This document shows positions 1-32,845 of a DNA stretch of 64,000 nt, piece by piece. The position numbers and the translations under genes were made by a program. The DNA comes from Halisarca cf. caerulea (lineage: Eukaryota > Porifera > Demospongiae > Chondrillida > Halisarcidae): positions 157,501-221,500 of the forward strand of contig CAUJGJ010000087.1 of assembly GCA_963170055.1 (NCBI GenBank), written 5' to 3'. Numbering within the stretch: the first letter of the stretch is position 1; every line of letters starts with the position of its first letter. The notes under the pieces are model-generated. The model was not told where the DNA came from. It saw only the letters and a list, made by a program, of their open reading frames with translations, and did no database searches.

Positions 1-234
1 GTACAGCCTCATCTAGATTTGATCAGCTCCAGCCACTTACCCTACCAATTAACATCAATTGACATCAATTAGGAAGTATACGTGTGTGTATATCAGTGAC
101 CTGTGCTACATCACAAATGTCAGCACACTTTTTCCTTTGATTCACTCGTGAATGGCCCCCACACCAGGATACAAGCGTGAATATAGTACTTTTGTGCACA
201 TGATTGATAATACAGTCTTCACTTTATTTAACAG

Positions 235-785
235 TGCACTACTGTCAGCTGACGACTACCCTGATGTGGACTGCCGTCCAACACACAACAGAACGGAGGA
301 GGATCCAGTGCTGTTGTTCGACTTAGACCAGGACATCGGAGAGTCCTCTACGCTCACCGACGCTGATCCTGTATACAGCACAACCTTGAGTGAAATGCTG
401 ACAGTGAGTCAATATGCAGTGTCTGGTGTGTACCTTGGTTAGTTTGTACATCATATACGCATGTGCATATTATGATTGTACATACATGTTAAATGTTTGT
501 TGTGTTTACTTTGCTGATAGTAGTACAGTAGAACTTCTTTTGAGAGACCATCCTCGTGAAAGACCACCTCTTTTGTAAGACCAGCCTTACTGTGAACAAA
601 TGCATGTATGTCCCATACTAAATTCCCCCTCATCAGAGACCACCTTTTGCCTGTCCCAAGGGTGGTCCCTCAAAAGAGGTACTACTGTAGTTACAACACT
701 ACTATACAGGTGTGACATCTTCAAGCTTCACTTTGTACTATGAATCTCAAAACCTTATTTTTGCAAGCATACACACATGCGCACG

Positions 786-852
<67 letters not shown>

Positions 853-1020
853 ACATGCACACACACTCTGTTGTCTTTTTCTCTTTTATAGATTAAAGCC
901 GATTTTGAAAGTACATTCGAGTGGCATCAGTCTGAGACAAAGAAGGGAGAGGACTCTGCCTATATGCCATGCGCTACACCAGGTTGCACCCCATTTCCCA
1001 GCTGTTGTGTTACCCCTTGA
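235..1020 (+). CDS. 3' end of an unrecognised gene (two terminal exons)
   Basis: The last two exons of a gene that enters from the left are visible. The penultimate exon is about 235-403: it follows a plausible acceptor (TTTAACAG) and ends in the donor GTGAGT at 404. The terminal exon is 892-1020, after the acceptor CTCTTTTATAG, and ends in TGA at 1018-1020. Both read in one frame (phase 0 at the junction) and give an acidic, Asp/Glu/Ser/Thr-rich tail ending in a Cys/Pro-rich stretch (PCATPGCTPFPSCCVTP). I recognise no domain, so no function is proposed. The intron between them (404-891) contains a MITE and a (CA)n tract. The frame stays open upstream to an ATG at 152, but the pyrimidine-rich acceptor makes 235 a better exon start. 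The exon structure is an inference from splice signals only. Confidence 0.5.
526..687. mobile_element. MITE (family A), 162 bp with TA target duplication
   Basis: Imperfect terminal inverted repeats begin CAGTAGAACTTCTTTTGAG on the left; the complement of the right end reads CAGTAGTACCTCTTTTGAG. A TA dinucleotide flanks each end (524-525 and 688-689). The interior has no coding capacity. A second family member lies at 15981-16283. The TA duplication and TIR form suggest mobilisation by a Tc1/mariner- or pogo-type transposase (inference). Confidence 0.65.
790..848. repeat. (CA)n microsatellite
   Basis: A CA/CG dinucleotide run lies in the intron before the terminal exon of the first gene. Open frames across it encode only His/Thr repeats and are not genes. 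Confidence 0.95.
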
Positions 1021-1213
1021 GCTGTATTCAGAGGGAGTTCTCAACTGGAGCTGTTACATCATTACCAGTTTCCTATTGCTATGTTCATTCAGGATTAAAT
1101 TTACATAAACATTAAAATTGACTGTAACCTGCCTTTGCTGTAGGAGAAGGCATTTGAGAGAAACAAGCTATATTTGGTCTACTTGCATGTAATATTTTAT
1201 TGAAATTCAAGCC

Positions 1214-1219
1214 AATAAA
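1214..1219 (+). terminator. Polyadenylation signal AATAAA
   Basis: A canonical AATAAA lies about 195 bp downstream of the TGA of the first gene and probably marks its 3' end. Position and sense fit; cleavage itself cannot be seen. Confidence 0.55.
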
Positions 1220-1726
1220 CTTTGTAATATAGTAGTCGGGTGCTGCTCAGACCTAATCTTGTTCGGCCATTTTTAAATGTATGTGCATGCATGTGCATGC
1301 AGGGATCTACTGATGCCAGCGGGTGCAAGTAAGATTATAGTGGTAGAGCTTAAGGTCCATTGCATGTGCATGCATGATCAATATCCTGATTTATACAGAT
1401 ATATAAAAATATATAATATATATTCTATATCCCAATTTTTTTTAATTTGTGAAACATCAAAGTTAAAAACTGCAGACATGCAATAATATGCATGCATATG
1501 GTAGTTATCACCCGGGTACCATGCAGGGTGCATGCATGCATGGGATAGAAGTTAATTATACATGTAGTTGCAATTGTATACATCGATCATGCATGCATGG
1601 TACACTCACAATGATATCCAGGTCATCATGCACCCACTATATATTATGTACACCTCGTCTTCGCGCGCCTCATGCAGACTTGGGCGCACGATAACCTGGA
1701 CATGCTTATACCGGGATATAACTATA

Positions 1727-1766
<40 letters not shown>

Positions 1767-1769
<3 letters not shown>

Positions 1770-2506
1770 GCAGTCGCGAGTAGAAATTAAGAATTAGGTA
1801 CGGGACATGAAAATTCACTTTTTTGCAGAAAAACGTTCTTTGACATGTGGAATAGTAGTCCTGAAAGTTTGAATATCAAACTCCACCAAATTTCGTGTAA
1901 ATGGTCCACAAGGTCATCTTCTGCTCGCGATCGTGGCCAGAATGCAAAGAAAAAATGGCCGCCTGTTCAACGGCGCCAACAAAAACTGCACTATTTAGGG
2001 TGTAAAGAACAATGGGACAGTGAAACAAATACTTCTCATACCTTTCAAAGCATCGGGGAGGTTTAATATCTTTTAAAAACGGCAATAACTTTGACTACAA
2101 CACGGCTAAGCTACCAGAAATCGGCTAAGCTCACTGTGACAAGGTTTTCTTCGAACAACTCGTCTTGAAGTGCTCGCAGAGATACCTAACAACTTCGAAT
2201 AGGTGTAGGAGGAGAAGAAGAAGAGGAAGGTTCACTTTGAGTGTCAAACTTGCGTCATTCAGCAGATTTTAGTGACGAAACGTTCCTTTGCGCGCTGTCG
2301 AACAAGAAATAACCCCTTCGTTCGTACTTCGGAAATGGCTAGCGAGGTTAGTGCAAGTAACAGTACGAAACTACGTGTTCCAGGCTTCAAATAGAGGCCC
2401 AGATCATTTAGATATAAGAGGCTAAAGAAAAGCGAGGGAAAATCGAAACTCATTTTCTCAACATTACGCAACGTACCTAATTCCTAATTTCTACTCGCGA
2501 CTGCCA
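1767..2506. mobile_element. Non-autonomous TIR element, about 740 bp, inserted in (TA)n
   Basis: The ends are near-perfect inverted repeats of about 35 bp. The left starts GTGGCAGTCGCGAGTAGAAA and the complement of the right starts the same way, with one mismatch later in the arm. Both ends abut (TA)n runs, so a TA target duplication is likely but cannot be separated from the microsatellite. The interior has only short unconvincing frames, so this is a non-autonomous DNA transposon or long MITE. Confidence 0.65.
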
Positions 2507-2510
2507 CATA

Positions 2511-2545
<35 letters not shown>

Positions 2546-2738
2546 TTTTTTTTTATTTTTTTATTTTTTTTTTATTATTATTTTATTTTATTAGATTCAC
2601 TTCACCAAACTACACTACCAGAGAAAAAAAGAAAAAAAAATAAGTCTGAATGTTACTACTGCCTAAGATACACCAAGAATTAAATTGTTGAATAGAAACA
2701 CTGATACGCTGTACAATTTTCTGGTGTGAAAGTGGAAA

Positions 2739-2780
<42 letters not shown>

Positions 2781-2980
2781 TATAATATGTATATATTATA
2801 TAATATAATAATATTATATGTAAAATTATATCATATGTTATAGTTATATCCCGGTAGCATGATATATATCCAGGTTATTGCCTAATTAAGACAGAGGCAA
2901 AGACAAGGTGTACATATTTAATACAAAAACATTTTAAAAAGTATGAAAGATTGTCAATCATCAAAAATCACTGGAATGAG

Positions 2981-3054
<74 letters not shown>

Positions 3055-3099
3055 ATAGATAGATATAGATATAGATATAGATATAGATATATATATATA
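2981..3099. repeat. (TA)n and (GATA)n microsatellite block
   Basis: A long TA run is followed by GATA/GATATA repeats and ends at the start of the next TIR element. Further TA runs lie at 1725-1766, 2507-2545, 2741-2778 and 4198-4237. TA runs border three of the four element ends here, consistent with preferential insertion into TA targets. Confidence 0.9.
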
Positions 3100-4194
3100 C
3101 AGGGTTTCTTCTAGGAGGGGCAGGGAAATTGGAAATTTCTTGCCCCCCCTTGAAAATTTGAGATGGTAATATTTTATAAGTTTTAATGTTAATATTTATG
3201 TTTAAGTAGGATCATTACACTGATATCCGTATCTAAACACCTCGTCTATAGTTTCTGATGTTGACACTATTGGAATTCTCTCTGCTTGGCTTGTGTAATA
3301 ATTGCCTTATAATCCATCCATTACAGGAAATTGTGTCTCTGTTTGTTTCCCCTACACAATAGCATGAGATGAACTAATTTCCTGTCATCTTAAAATTTGT
3401 GCCTTATATGGCAGTGATCATGTACGTACCTCCACTTATCAAAGAAGCTTGTAAAGGTCAAAGATGTTGTCAGGTGGATTATGAAGAAATCTCTCTGAAT
3501 AACAGCTGTGTCTATTTAGTGGCTAAGACATAGGCTTGAGGGCTGTATGGCATATAAAATGCACTTGCCCTTGGGCACTGGGTACCCGAAGGTGAGTGCA
3601 TTTATCTGACATACAGCCAGTGTGCCAATGTCTTAACCATTCAGGGTTCTATCCAATGGGGGACGGAAGCTTCCACCCCAAAAAAATCTAACTGTATTAT
3701 AGTACTCATTACTCTAGAGAAGGCCCTACTTGAGTGTCAAAATCAACCTTGAATGGTCCAAAATGGCCTCAGATACCACCTTATATAACCTAAAAACTCA
3801 AATTTTCCCTAGGAAGAATACCCCCAGACCTCCCCCCTAGTTATATACCTCTACTATACCACATACGTACACATCTGCACCTCCTTACATCACTGCACTG
3901 CATGTGTCCATAGACATCTAGGATGTCATGTATGTACGCATCTGCCTCCTTCCATTTCTTAGTTGAACATTTGTTATTGCCCCCATGATCATTATCCGGG
4001 AAGAAAAGAACTGCTACATAGATACAAAAGATGCTATACATGACTGTCCATCATAGATAATGTACATGGACGCTCTATATCACAGCATGACTGTACATGT
4101 ATATGCTATATTCTATAATGCTTTAGACTTGCCCCCCACATATTCTTCATGGCTATATTTTGCCCGCCCCTTGACACATTTCCTGAAGGAAACC

Positions 4195-4197
<3 letters not shown>
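3100..4197. mobile_element. TIR element, about 1.1 kb, CAGGGTTTC ends
   Basis: The left end is CAGGGTTTCTTCTAGGA and the right end, complemented, is CAGGGTTTCCTTCAGGA. Both are bounded by TA inside TA-rich tracts. Near both ends there are Gly/Pro-like runs of G or C (ggaggggcaggg, tgccccccc). No transposase frame is present. A shorter relative with the same ends lies at 34168-34440, which supports a mobile family. The interior also holds a small palindrome around TGCCCTTGGGCA. Confidence 0.55.
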
Positions 4198-4242
<45 letters not shown>

Positions 4243-4270
4243 CCAATGATAATGTACACATGGTGAGACG

Positions 4271-5018
4271 GAAAGACAAGAAAACAAAAGAAATACAATC
4301 AAACTAAAGACTGACTACATATACATGAGAGTAAAGACGAGAAAGCAAACAAACACAGTACAACTAAATACAATTAAACTAAAGACTGACTACAACCTAA
4401 GATTGATGCACAGTTATAGTTTTGAATGCATATACTAACTTTCTGGCACAATTTTAAATACTCCAGGGGATCATGAGATATGGATCTCATTCGTGATGCC
4501 AGCTGATGGAGAAAGGTGACAGCATCCTTTCCCATGGACCCTGATGTCTCAAAAGCTAACGGCACAAAGATATGAGACTGACTGATCTCCTCATAGGTCA
4601 CTTTCTTGCGGTGACCTGCCACATCAGCCAGTACTCCGGCCCCGGTAGCAGAATATACTATGTGGGATGGAGCAAAGGTGTCCCAACAAGTTACATCCCA
4701 CACAAGCGGGTGACCATTTGACCAAGGGGTGATCGTCAGACCATCAGGTCTCTTTCCATCAGTACGCGACAAACCCTGGGGCTCCAAAATGGCAGGAATT
4801 TGTGCGTTGGAAAGCGCATCTCTAACTAATCTGTTGAGATGACTATGCCTTGGAATTCTTCCTTGGGATCTACGAAAACTCAAGCCATGAGTCCCAGAAG
4901 CGTCGATGTGACTTCCGCATAAGGAGCAGTCGTGTGGAAAGCAGATGGGGGTGCCCAGGCGGAGTGACGTGGCAATGCGGATTGTGTCATTCGACATCCT
5001 TAGCCCCAATGATGTAAC
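4271..5018 (-). mobile_element. 5'-truncated LINE, C-terminal nuclease region plus 3' tail
   Basis: Minus-strand codons 5009-4374 (211 codons, no stop) match the C-terminal part of the intact LINE at 39321-42401: the GLRM(S/C)NDTIR block, a Cys/His knuckle (CSLCGSH..GTHGLSC), the RPDG motif with downstream LVWDVTCWDTF, and the final ETSGSMG block. This is the restriction-like endonuclease end of a LINE. Homology starts abruptly at about 5018, as expected for 5' truncation on insertion. The 3' tail at 4271-4394 contains two diverged copies of a 50-60 bp unit ending in ACTAAAGACTGACTACA. The copy belongs to a different subfamily from the intact element and sits directly upstream of the CNNM gene. 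Confidence 0.8.
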
Positions 5019-5020
5019 AT

Positions 5021-5038
5021 GGGGGGGGGGGGGGGGGG
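5021..5038 (+). other. Run of 18 G residues
   Basis: An uninterrupted G18 tract lies between the truncated LINE and the CNNM start codon. It could form a G-quadruplex in the CNNM 5' flank (inference). Similar homopolymers occur at about 28874, 33849 (C), 37861 and 56415, so it may simply be genomic background or assembly-sensitive sequence. Confidence 0.6.
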
Positions 5039-5204
5039 TGGTATTTCAGGCCATTTTAGACCATTTAAGGTTGAATCTGACACTCAAGCAGGGCCTTCTC
5101 TAGAGCAATTTGCACTGCAGCTGGAATTATTTTGGAGTACAGTACGCATAATACCCACGTCAGCATGTCACGTGATTTCAACATCCGCCTTCACAGAGAA
5201 CGGT

Positions 5205-7651
5205 ATGTTATTAGACTGTTTGCTGATGTTTATCTCCTCTCGGTTGATCCTTTACGTTCTCTGCTGTGTCCTGTTCATTCCTGTAACGACCTCGCTACAA
5301 GACAATAAAAACCCTTCAGTATTTGGCTTTCATCCCATACTAAAACTCGGCCAGGAACCTGCTGTAGACAACGAAGGACGTTTCATCTTCTTGTCTAACG
5401 ATACCTACACCTTGAATCTGTATGTCGAAGGCTGGTCTAAGAACGTCAGCTGTGTTAGGATTGTGGAAAATGCTGAAAGCTGTGAATCTGACAGCGGGCA
5501 ATTCAAGGAAGACATCCCTGTGAGCGAATCTTCTTGGTTTATAGATCATAACTGTTCGGATAGCTCTGGAGGACAAGAAGACGAGTGCGGTAGCATAAAC
5601 CACGTAAAGAGCATCACTGTATCGTTTTCAAACTTTGACTTGAAGCGTAATGCGTTGTTTTACTTCTGTGTCCCAGCATGGCAAGCTCGAGGGTTATGTA
5701 ACAGCACACGGCTGCTCGTGCACCAAGGTCGCTACACCTGGCTCACGCTGAGCGTGAGGTACATCCTAGTAGAACCAGTTATCGAGCTACCTTTGGCGGT
5801 CAGAATTATCTTCATTGCGATATTGTTGGTTTTGTCGGGTTTGTTTTCAGGGTTGAATCTTGGATTAATGTCTTTAGATCTCACTTCATTGAAAATTGTC
5901 ATGGAGAGCGGTACCAAACGCCAGAAATGGTGTGCCAAAAAGATTTACCCGGTTAGGAAACATGGCAACTATTTATTGTGTACAATTCTGTTCAGTAACG
6001 TGGCCGTCAACAGTACGATCACTGTTCTGATGGGAGACCTCACGAGTGGGATTGTTGCCATTATCGGCTCCACATTTGGTATTGTGATATTTGGAGAAAT
6101 TATCCCCCAGGCAATATGCTCGCGTTTTGGGCTGTACATTGGTGCTGGTACCATTTGGCTGACATATTTTTGCATGGTTGTGACTTTTCCTATATCCTTT
6201 CCACTAAGTTTCATTCTGAACCGAATCCTCGGACAAGAGTTGGGAGCGTCATACAACCGAAATGAGCTTCTTCAGTTGTTGAAGATCACGAAGGGAAAGA
6301 CGGACATCAAAGATGAAGAAGTTGACATTATATTCGGCGCATTGTGCCTTAAGGACAAAACAGTCGAGGACGTAATGACAAAGATGCCAAACGTGTACTG
6401 CCTTGATGTCAATCGTGTTCTTAACTTTGATACCATCCAGGAAATTTATGACAGCGGGCACAGCCGTATACCGATCTACGAAGGGAGCAAACATAACGTC
6501 ATAGGGTTACTGTATACTCGTAATCTGGCCTTCCTGGACCCCGAAGATGAGATGACTATGCATCAGTATCACACATTTTACCAGCACAAGCCTCTGGACG
6601 AGTGGCCAGACACGAAGCTGGATGTGATGCTGGAGAGATTCGTGAACGAACATCGTCACCTTGCTGTTGTCAAGTGGATTGATGACACAGATGAAGACAA
6701 GGATCCCGTTTACGAAGTCAGGGGAATTGTGACATTAGAGGACATCATTGAAGAAATCCTTCAGCGGGAAATCATAGATGAATCTGATCGATTTGGTAAG
6801 ATTTGGTATTCTTTAGTATGTTCCATTGTCATTTTTATTCATTTAATGTTTTCTACTCTGCCCATTCAGTAAATAATGAGATGCTTGTGCCAACGGGGGA
6901 GAAATCAGAAGCAAAGATGCCTATAAAAGATATTGTAGGTGGAGGGACAGCTTCTTCTCTTCTTAGCAGCTCTCAAAAGTTGGCTGTTTTTCAAGTTTTG
7001 TCTGCGTCAGTGGAACCTTTCGCTGACAAGCACATTTCGCCTTTGATATTAAAGAAACTCATTCAAATGAAGGACGTCGTACAGCAAGTTACTTGTAGTG
7101 AACTCAATCCTTTTGTTTTGTATGAAAGTGGAAAGGAAGCTAGCTTCTTCACTATAATCATTGAGGGAAGTGCTGAAGTTACTGTTGGTTCGGATAACAT
7201 GACTTTTGACTGTCGGTCATTCAGCCATTTTGGTGTACAGGCATTGCTGAATGTACTCTCGACAGAGCAGCAACCATCCCCATACATCCCCGACTTTACC
7301 GTTCAATTGATGTCAGACAGCGTTCTGTTCACTGTCACTCAAAAGCAGTACTTTTTAGCTTATCAGTCGTCACGCATGACACGGATGACTACATCCGTTG
7401 AAGGGGAAGATAGGCCTACCAATGGAGACATTGTAACAAGCCGGGAGAGCATGGAGGACGCAGTGATGGGGTTCCATAGGCAATGGGAACAGCTGGAAGA
7501 GGATGAAGGAGCAGCAGGTGAATCAAAGTCGTGGTTCAAGCGTTTAAAAGCAAGAGTGAGTAAGTCTCCAAAGGGAGAGGAGCAGCCTTTGCTTCGCTTG
7601 TCTGACCTGATTCGAGCAGACAGAGAAGATTCAAGAGAGTGTTCTATTTAA
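5205..7651 (+). CDS. CNNM: CNNM-type (ancient conserved domain protein) divalent metal cation transport protein
   Basis: There are two exons, 5205-6795 and 6870-7651, joined across a 74-bp GTAAGA..TTCAG intron (phase 1), giving 790 aa. I chose the ATG at 5205 because it opens a hydrophobic signal peptide. The frame stays open upstream to 5019, but that part includes the poly-G and lacks conservation. Order: signal peptide (about 1-32); an extracellular domain with several Cys and N-glycosylation sequons; the DUF21/CNNM membrane domain (about 195-360) with GLFSGLNLGLMSLD, GNYLLCTILFSNVAVN and FGEIIPQAICSR; a CBS pair (about 375-520) with KTVEDVMT, SRIPIYEG and GIVTLEDIIEEI; and a C-terminal cyclic-nucleotide-binding-homology domain (about 590-720) followed by an acidic and basic tail. 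The family sits in the plasma membrane and acts in Mg2+ efflux or transport control. All core motifs are intact. No AATAAA was seen soon after the stop. Confidence 0.93.
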
Positions 7652-7870
7652 TCCCAAAATAATGAATCCAATGTAATTCCATGTCTTGTGTTTCCATGCC
7701 TTCAAAGAGTCTGTTTGTTGATTAGTTTGATTAGATGTTTATCATGCATGTTATTAATTTATTGTAACTCTGTACTTTTTAGCTATTTTGCCATCCCGAT
7801 ATTGTTGTTTCTCTTTGTGTGGTCCTAACATGCAGTAAATTATATATAACAAAGATTGTATACCTTTGCA

Positions 7871-8089
7871 GCATGATGTAAGTCCGTGGTGTGCAGTGGG
7901 GCCCCTCTACTCCGGCATGATGCAAGCCCATGGTGTGCAGTGGGGCCCCTCTACTCCGGCATGATGCAAGCCCATGGTGTGCAATGGGCCCCTCTACTCT
8001 GGGATGATGCAAGCCCATGGTGTGCAGTGGGGCCCCTCTACTCTGGCATGATGCAAGCCCATGGTGTGCAGTGGGCTCCTCTGCTCCAG
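7871..8089. repeat. 44-bp minisatellite, 5 copies
   Basis: A 44-bp unit beginning GCATGATGCAAGCCCATGGT starts at 7871, 7915, 7959, 8002 and 8046 (one copy is 43 bp). It lies between CNNM and APEH. Open frames across it on both strands are repeat artefacts. Confidence 0.9.
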
Positions 8090-8390
8090 ACTCCTTGGAC
8101 CAGAGGGGACTGTCCTGATTATAATGATGCCCTCGTTGCAAGGTTTGACCATATGGTTTGGCGATGTATTAAAGGCAAAGTGTATGGAGAATCATTGTTC
8201 CATTAGCATGCATGCGTCCAAAATTAGAGAGGGGCCGGATCTGCAAATCACGGATGCCTGAATTACACTGTGTATTATTCAAATGCTATATAAAGCATAT
8301 AAACGTAATTAATACTAATACTTCGAATAGTAATAATCAATGAGCATACTGTGTGTATGAAATAATAATTCACCTTTGCACGCTGACAAA

Positions 8391-28507
<20,117 letters not shown>

Positions 28508-28736
28508 CGAAAGTACTTGTTTTTTTCTGATACTGATCCTGGCGATGTAATTCATGGGAATCTGATCACTTTGATCAAGACATGTACTATAGCTATAATA
28601 TTTCCTCATAATATTTACTTGTAGGTGTACCCAGTAAAGTTTAAATAACTGCAATGTATATGAAATTATTGGCCATGTGCATGTGTTCATGTACATGTGC
28701 ATGTGTGCATGTGTATTTGCTTGTTTGTGTGTATGT

Positions 28737-28808
28737 GTGTGTGTGTGTGTGTGTGTGTTTGTGTGAGTGTGTATGATTGTGTGTGAGTGTGTGTTAGTGT
28801 GTGCATGT

Positions 28809-28871
<63 letters not shown>

Positions 28872-28890
28872 TGGGGGGGGGGGGGGGGGT
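28737..28890. repeat. (TG)n microsatellite followed by a G run
   Basis: TG repeats with TGAG interruptions run into about 17 G residues at 28874-28890. Confidence 0.95.
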
Positions 28891-29583
28891 TGTCAAGCCT
28901 AAACTCCAACTATCAGTTGGTGAATCCACACAATTTGTATGAACGCATTACACGCTGTGCTTAGTCTTGACTGCGATGAACAAAGTACAAGAGAGCTGGC
29001 TTTGTGGGTGACCATTTTTGACACAAATTTTATTCACTATTTTTGCACTACTATTTTCAGCCCCCCCTTGTGGAAGACCATCTCCCTTCGCAAGCCTGTA
29101 ATTTCTGATCTGCAACTATTGTACTATATACGTAGATGCCCTGTAAGTAACCCTTATCAGAGGCCAGCACTTTACATATAACTGCCTTTCACACATTACA
29201 AGGATAATGTCTAGGTAGGGGAATTTACTACTGTGCCTAGGAGTAGGAGAATATACTATATACGGTGCCAACTATTCATTCTATTGTCTATTGGATTTGG
29301 TCAGTCTCTTGTGGAGGGCTTGTGCAGTCGTGTTGGCACACAAGATGTCAAAGATGTACAGGTAAATCCATCTCTGTCCTGTGCAATGTACGTAGTTGTT
29401 TGAGTGCATGTAGCACACACCATATACCTAATGCGGTACTCTGTATTGGGAAACCGTATCCAGCTTTTTGCTGCAGAATTTGCAGTTACGTATATAATTT
29501 TCAACCATATGCAGTATTGTGCATACTATATTATTATTAGTCATGCATGGGATTGTCTGTATTTTGTTCACCCAATGAAGGTA

Positions 29584-29779
29584 CAGTCAAACTCTGTTAG
29601 TGAATACCTGGATAGTAAGTACTCCTGGATAGTAAGTATTCCTGGATAATAAGTACTCATTATTTTGTCCCTACCCCATGCAATACCTTTGAAAGCACCT
29701 TGGATAGTAAGTACCTCTGATAGTAAGTACGTATTCTGCCTTCCCTTAATTGAGGGTGCTTACTAGCCAAGTTCTACAG
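29584..29779. mobile_element. MITE family B copy in the duplicated cassette
   Basis: This is the counterpart of the element at 23785-23963, starting CAGTCAAACTCTGTTAGTGA. Shared presence shows insertion before duplication. Confidence 0.55.
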
Positions 29780-32034
29780 TACAACATCTAAGTTACGTAT
29801 TACTGGTAATGTATGTTTGTCCGTAGCACTTGTACTGGAGAGTTACCACCATACAGACGTATGTATTGTTTCATATCCAAGATCTCACTTGTACAGTTGG
29901 TACCACAAATGATACATACGTAGGTGTCTCTTCTGAGGTTTTCCTGTCTCACTTTTATAACACTTTAATTGGCCATTAAATAAAAGTGTATTCGAGGTAC
30001 CCCACACGAATGTGTATTTACTAGACCTTCTGGTGCTGTTTGTAGCATGCTGTGAATGTGGTTCTGGAGAAGGAGTTGGGAGCTGGCCTCAAGGACAAGA
30101 CAGTAGTGTGGGGTGGATCTCATGGCGGCTTTCTCACAACTCACCTCATTGGACAGTTCCCAGTGAGTTTTATTCCCTGTCATCATTTGTGAGTGTACAG
30201 TGAACCTCTGTAATCCAACGTTCTCTTGAATCCGACTTTCTGATGAAGTGCAGTCACCATATTGAGGTATGTTAAGACTCACTCTTGACATATTTTGATA
30301 TGGCCATCAACCTAATCTGGCAATCAGATCCAAAGTAATCCGACGACCTTCTAATCAACACTTTTTTAAATCCCATTGAGTGTTATATTAGAAAGGTCAC
30401 ACTGTAGTGTGTTTGTGGGTATCCATACCTCTCCTAGCTCTTGAATGGAGAGTAACGGGGTCTTGCTATTACAGTAGTAGTAGCAGTACTCAGTACTCAC
30501 AAAGCATAATGGCAGATAGTTTTGTGTATTGAAGTTTGACTCTTACTAAAAACATTTCTGTCTGTGTAGGATTTCTGCAAGGCTGCTTGCGTGCGTAATC
30601 CAGTCATCAACATAGCAGGTATGCGGGAATACATGAAGTGCAATGCTGTATTTTACTGTTTCATAGTTTTTTTTCACTATTCCTACATTGTAGGCATGAC
30701 CATTAACTCAGACATTCCTGATTGGTGAGTGGCTCAAGCTTATATGTCTGCAGACACTTTTGTGTATGCAAGTTACACTGTCTTTCGGTTCTGTTTTAAA
30801 ATAGCACTTTTCTGACAAAGAATAGACAAGTTCTGTGATGTATACTCCTGTATAGGTGTTATGTTGAAGGTGGAGTACAGTACAATTCAACCAGACCTAA
30901 TCTCCCACCGGCAGAAGAGTATCGTACAATGTTGGAGTGCTCTCCAATCAGGTTCGTCGAGCGAGTCAAGACCCCCCTCATGATTCAGCTTGGGGATGGA
31001 GATCTACGCTACCAGCCCAGTCAAGGACTGCAGTACTACTATGCTCTGCAGAGTTCGGGGAAAGAGTCCAAGTAAGTCACTGTGCGACTAATTGTGTATT
31101 GTAGATACCAATACATAGCTGTACCTGCGTATACATGTAAATATATATATATATATACTGTATGGCTCGAAATCTTTGTGACAAGTATGAACCTTGAGCT
31201 GTGAAATTTGTACTCCAACAAAATGGCAAGATCAACACCCAAGTACTGTTAGGAGGACCAATTAATTATTATTCTTGTATTTACAGTATGTCTAAATAAT
31301 GTTAATTCTCCCAGGCCTCGAGGAACGTGGTAGAGCTTCACAAACAGATGATATGAACCTTCTTCGGTACATAACCGACTCAAATATGTAGTTATACATA
31401 ATGGGTCTTGGTGACTTCTTATTTCCCTCTGACATTGAAGGAGTCATCCATTGTTTTAAATACATGATAACTGTACCACGGTCATCCACTCCTAGACGAT
31501 GACCTCGGTAGCGATCATTATAGTTAGAAAGTGGCAGCAATCCATAATCACTTCTGGCAAGTTCTATGACAGGATCTGCAAAACATTTCCATGAAATCCC
31601 AAAATCTTGTAATCTATGGAAATTTTGTCCCTCAAAAAGTTTGCACTATACGGTATGCATAAAATTTCTCTGCTATGGGCTATTGATTATGATCTATGCA
31701 TGATAGCACCTGCCTAGAAAGATCACTCAAAGGACCAGATGATTCTGGCGCCTGTGGGCAGCATGGGGATATACATTTTACAAATTTTGCACAATGATCC
31801 ACATTCATGAAAGTCCTGTAGCATAATAGGCTACAACATTAACAATACTGAACATGTAAGTAGTTTCAAAGTCTCCTATTCAGCAAACTTTCACTGACTC
31901 ATGATCACAGTTTCAATTTAGAAGTGAATGTGAATTCAGTGGTAAATGTGCTAATGTACAGTACTGTATAGTCGGAATATAACTGGAGTGCTCACTTACG
32001 TATGTGCGTACTGTATGTGGGAAATCATAACGTA

Positions 32035-32242
32035 CCCTAAATTGAGAACTTTCCACTACCAATAATATTCATGTTTTTCGCAAATTGACTCCACTCTCAA
32101 ATATTTTGGTCGTGAATATTTCTGCACCCGTTCCAAAGTATAGGTATAGACTCGTGAAATTTTTATTCACGAACTTTTCTGTCTACCAGATTCGACCCCA
32201 ATTCGTGAAATTTAATGTTTGCGAATATTTCCCGATTTAGGA
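32035..32242. mobile_element. MITE, 208 bp, CCTAAAT ends, only in the duplicate cassette
   Basis: The left end CCCTAAATTGAGAA and the complemented right end TCCTAAATCGGGAA are flanked by TA. It contains repeated (T)TCGTGAATATTT words. The main gene has no such sequence at the equivalent place (about 27720), so this is an insertion private to the second copy. Confidence 0.7.
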
Positions 32243-32845
32243 TATAATACAAGCATTCACGGATGACTGCATGTGGTGGAATGTGCATGTGCAGTTTTAT
32301 GTCTGTAAAAGAAGCAATCTGATTTATATAAGTATGTTGACCACCAGCCAGGATGAGGTAATTGCTGTATTTGGATTGAGGGCACCTCATTCAGAAAATA
32401 ATTTTGATCATGTTTAGCCCACAATTCTTTGTGGCTTACACAAATTACAACTGTTCTTGTGATAAATTGATGCAACCGGAAGCTTGTTGTTACAAGACTA
32501 AGCTCTTCCTCTTCACTTTTGTCAGTCTGCACTGCCTAAGACAATTATGGTGAGCCTTGGAGCTTGAATCCATATAGCAAGTAGCTGTTTCTTTCCATGG
32601 TTACTGAGAAGTTGTACTTATTGCTCAAGGTGTAACCAGATGTACTGTCCGCTTTAGGGAAGTGTGCACTAATAAATCGATTTGCAATATTTTGCCTGAC
32701 TATTAGTATTGTCCTGCATATGTTGAAAGGAGAGTAGAAATTCTTAGAAAGGTCATATGGCATTGTGCCGACTACCCGAGCATAATATGTACGTATATGT
32801 ATTTATGAGTTGTATCCGCTCTTTGCACGGGCAGTTAACATGAAT

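Noticed and set aside
5019..5204. N-terminal extension of the CNNM frame starting at the ATG at 5019
   Set aside because: It begins in the poly-G run with a Gly repeat and shows no family resemblance. The ATG at 5205 opens a proper signal peptide.
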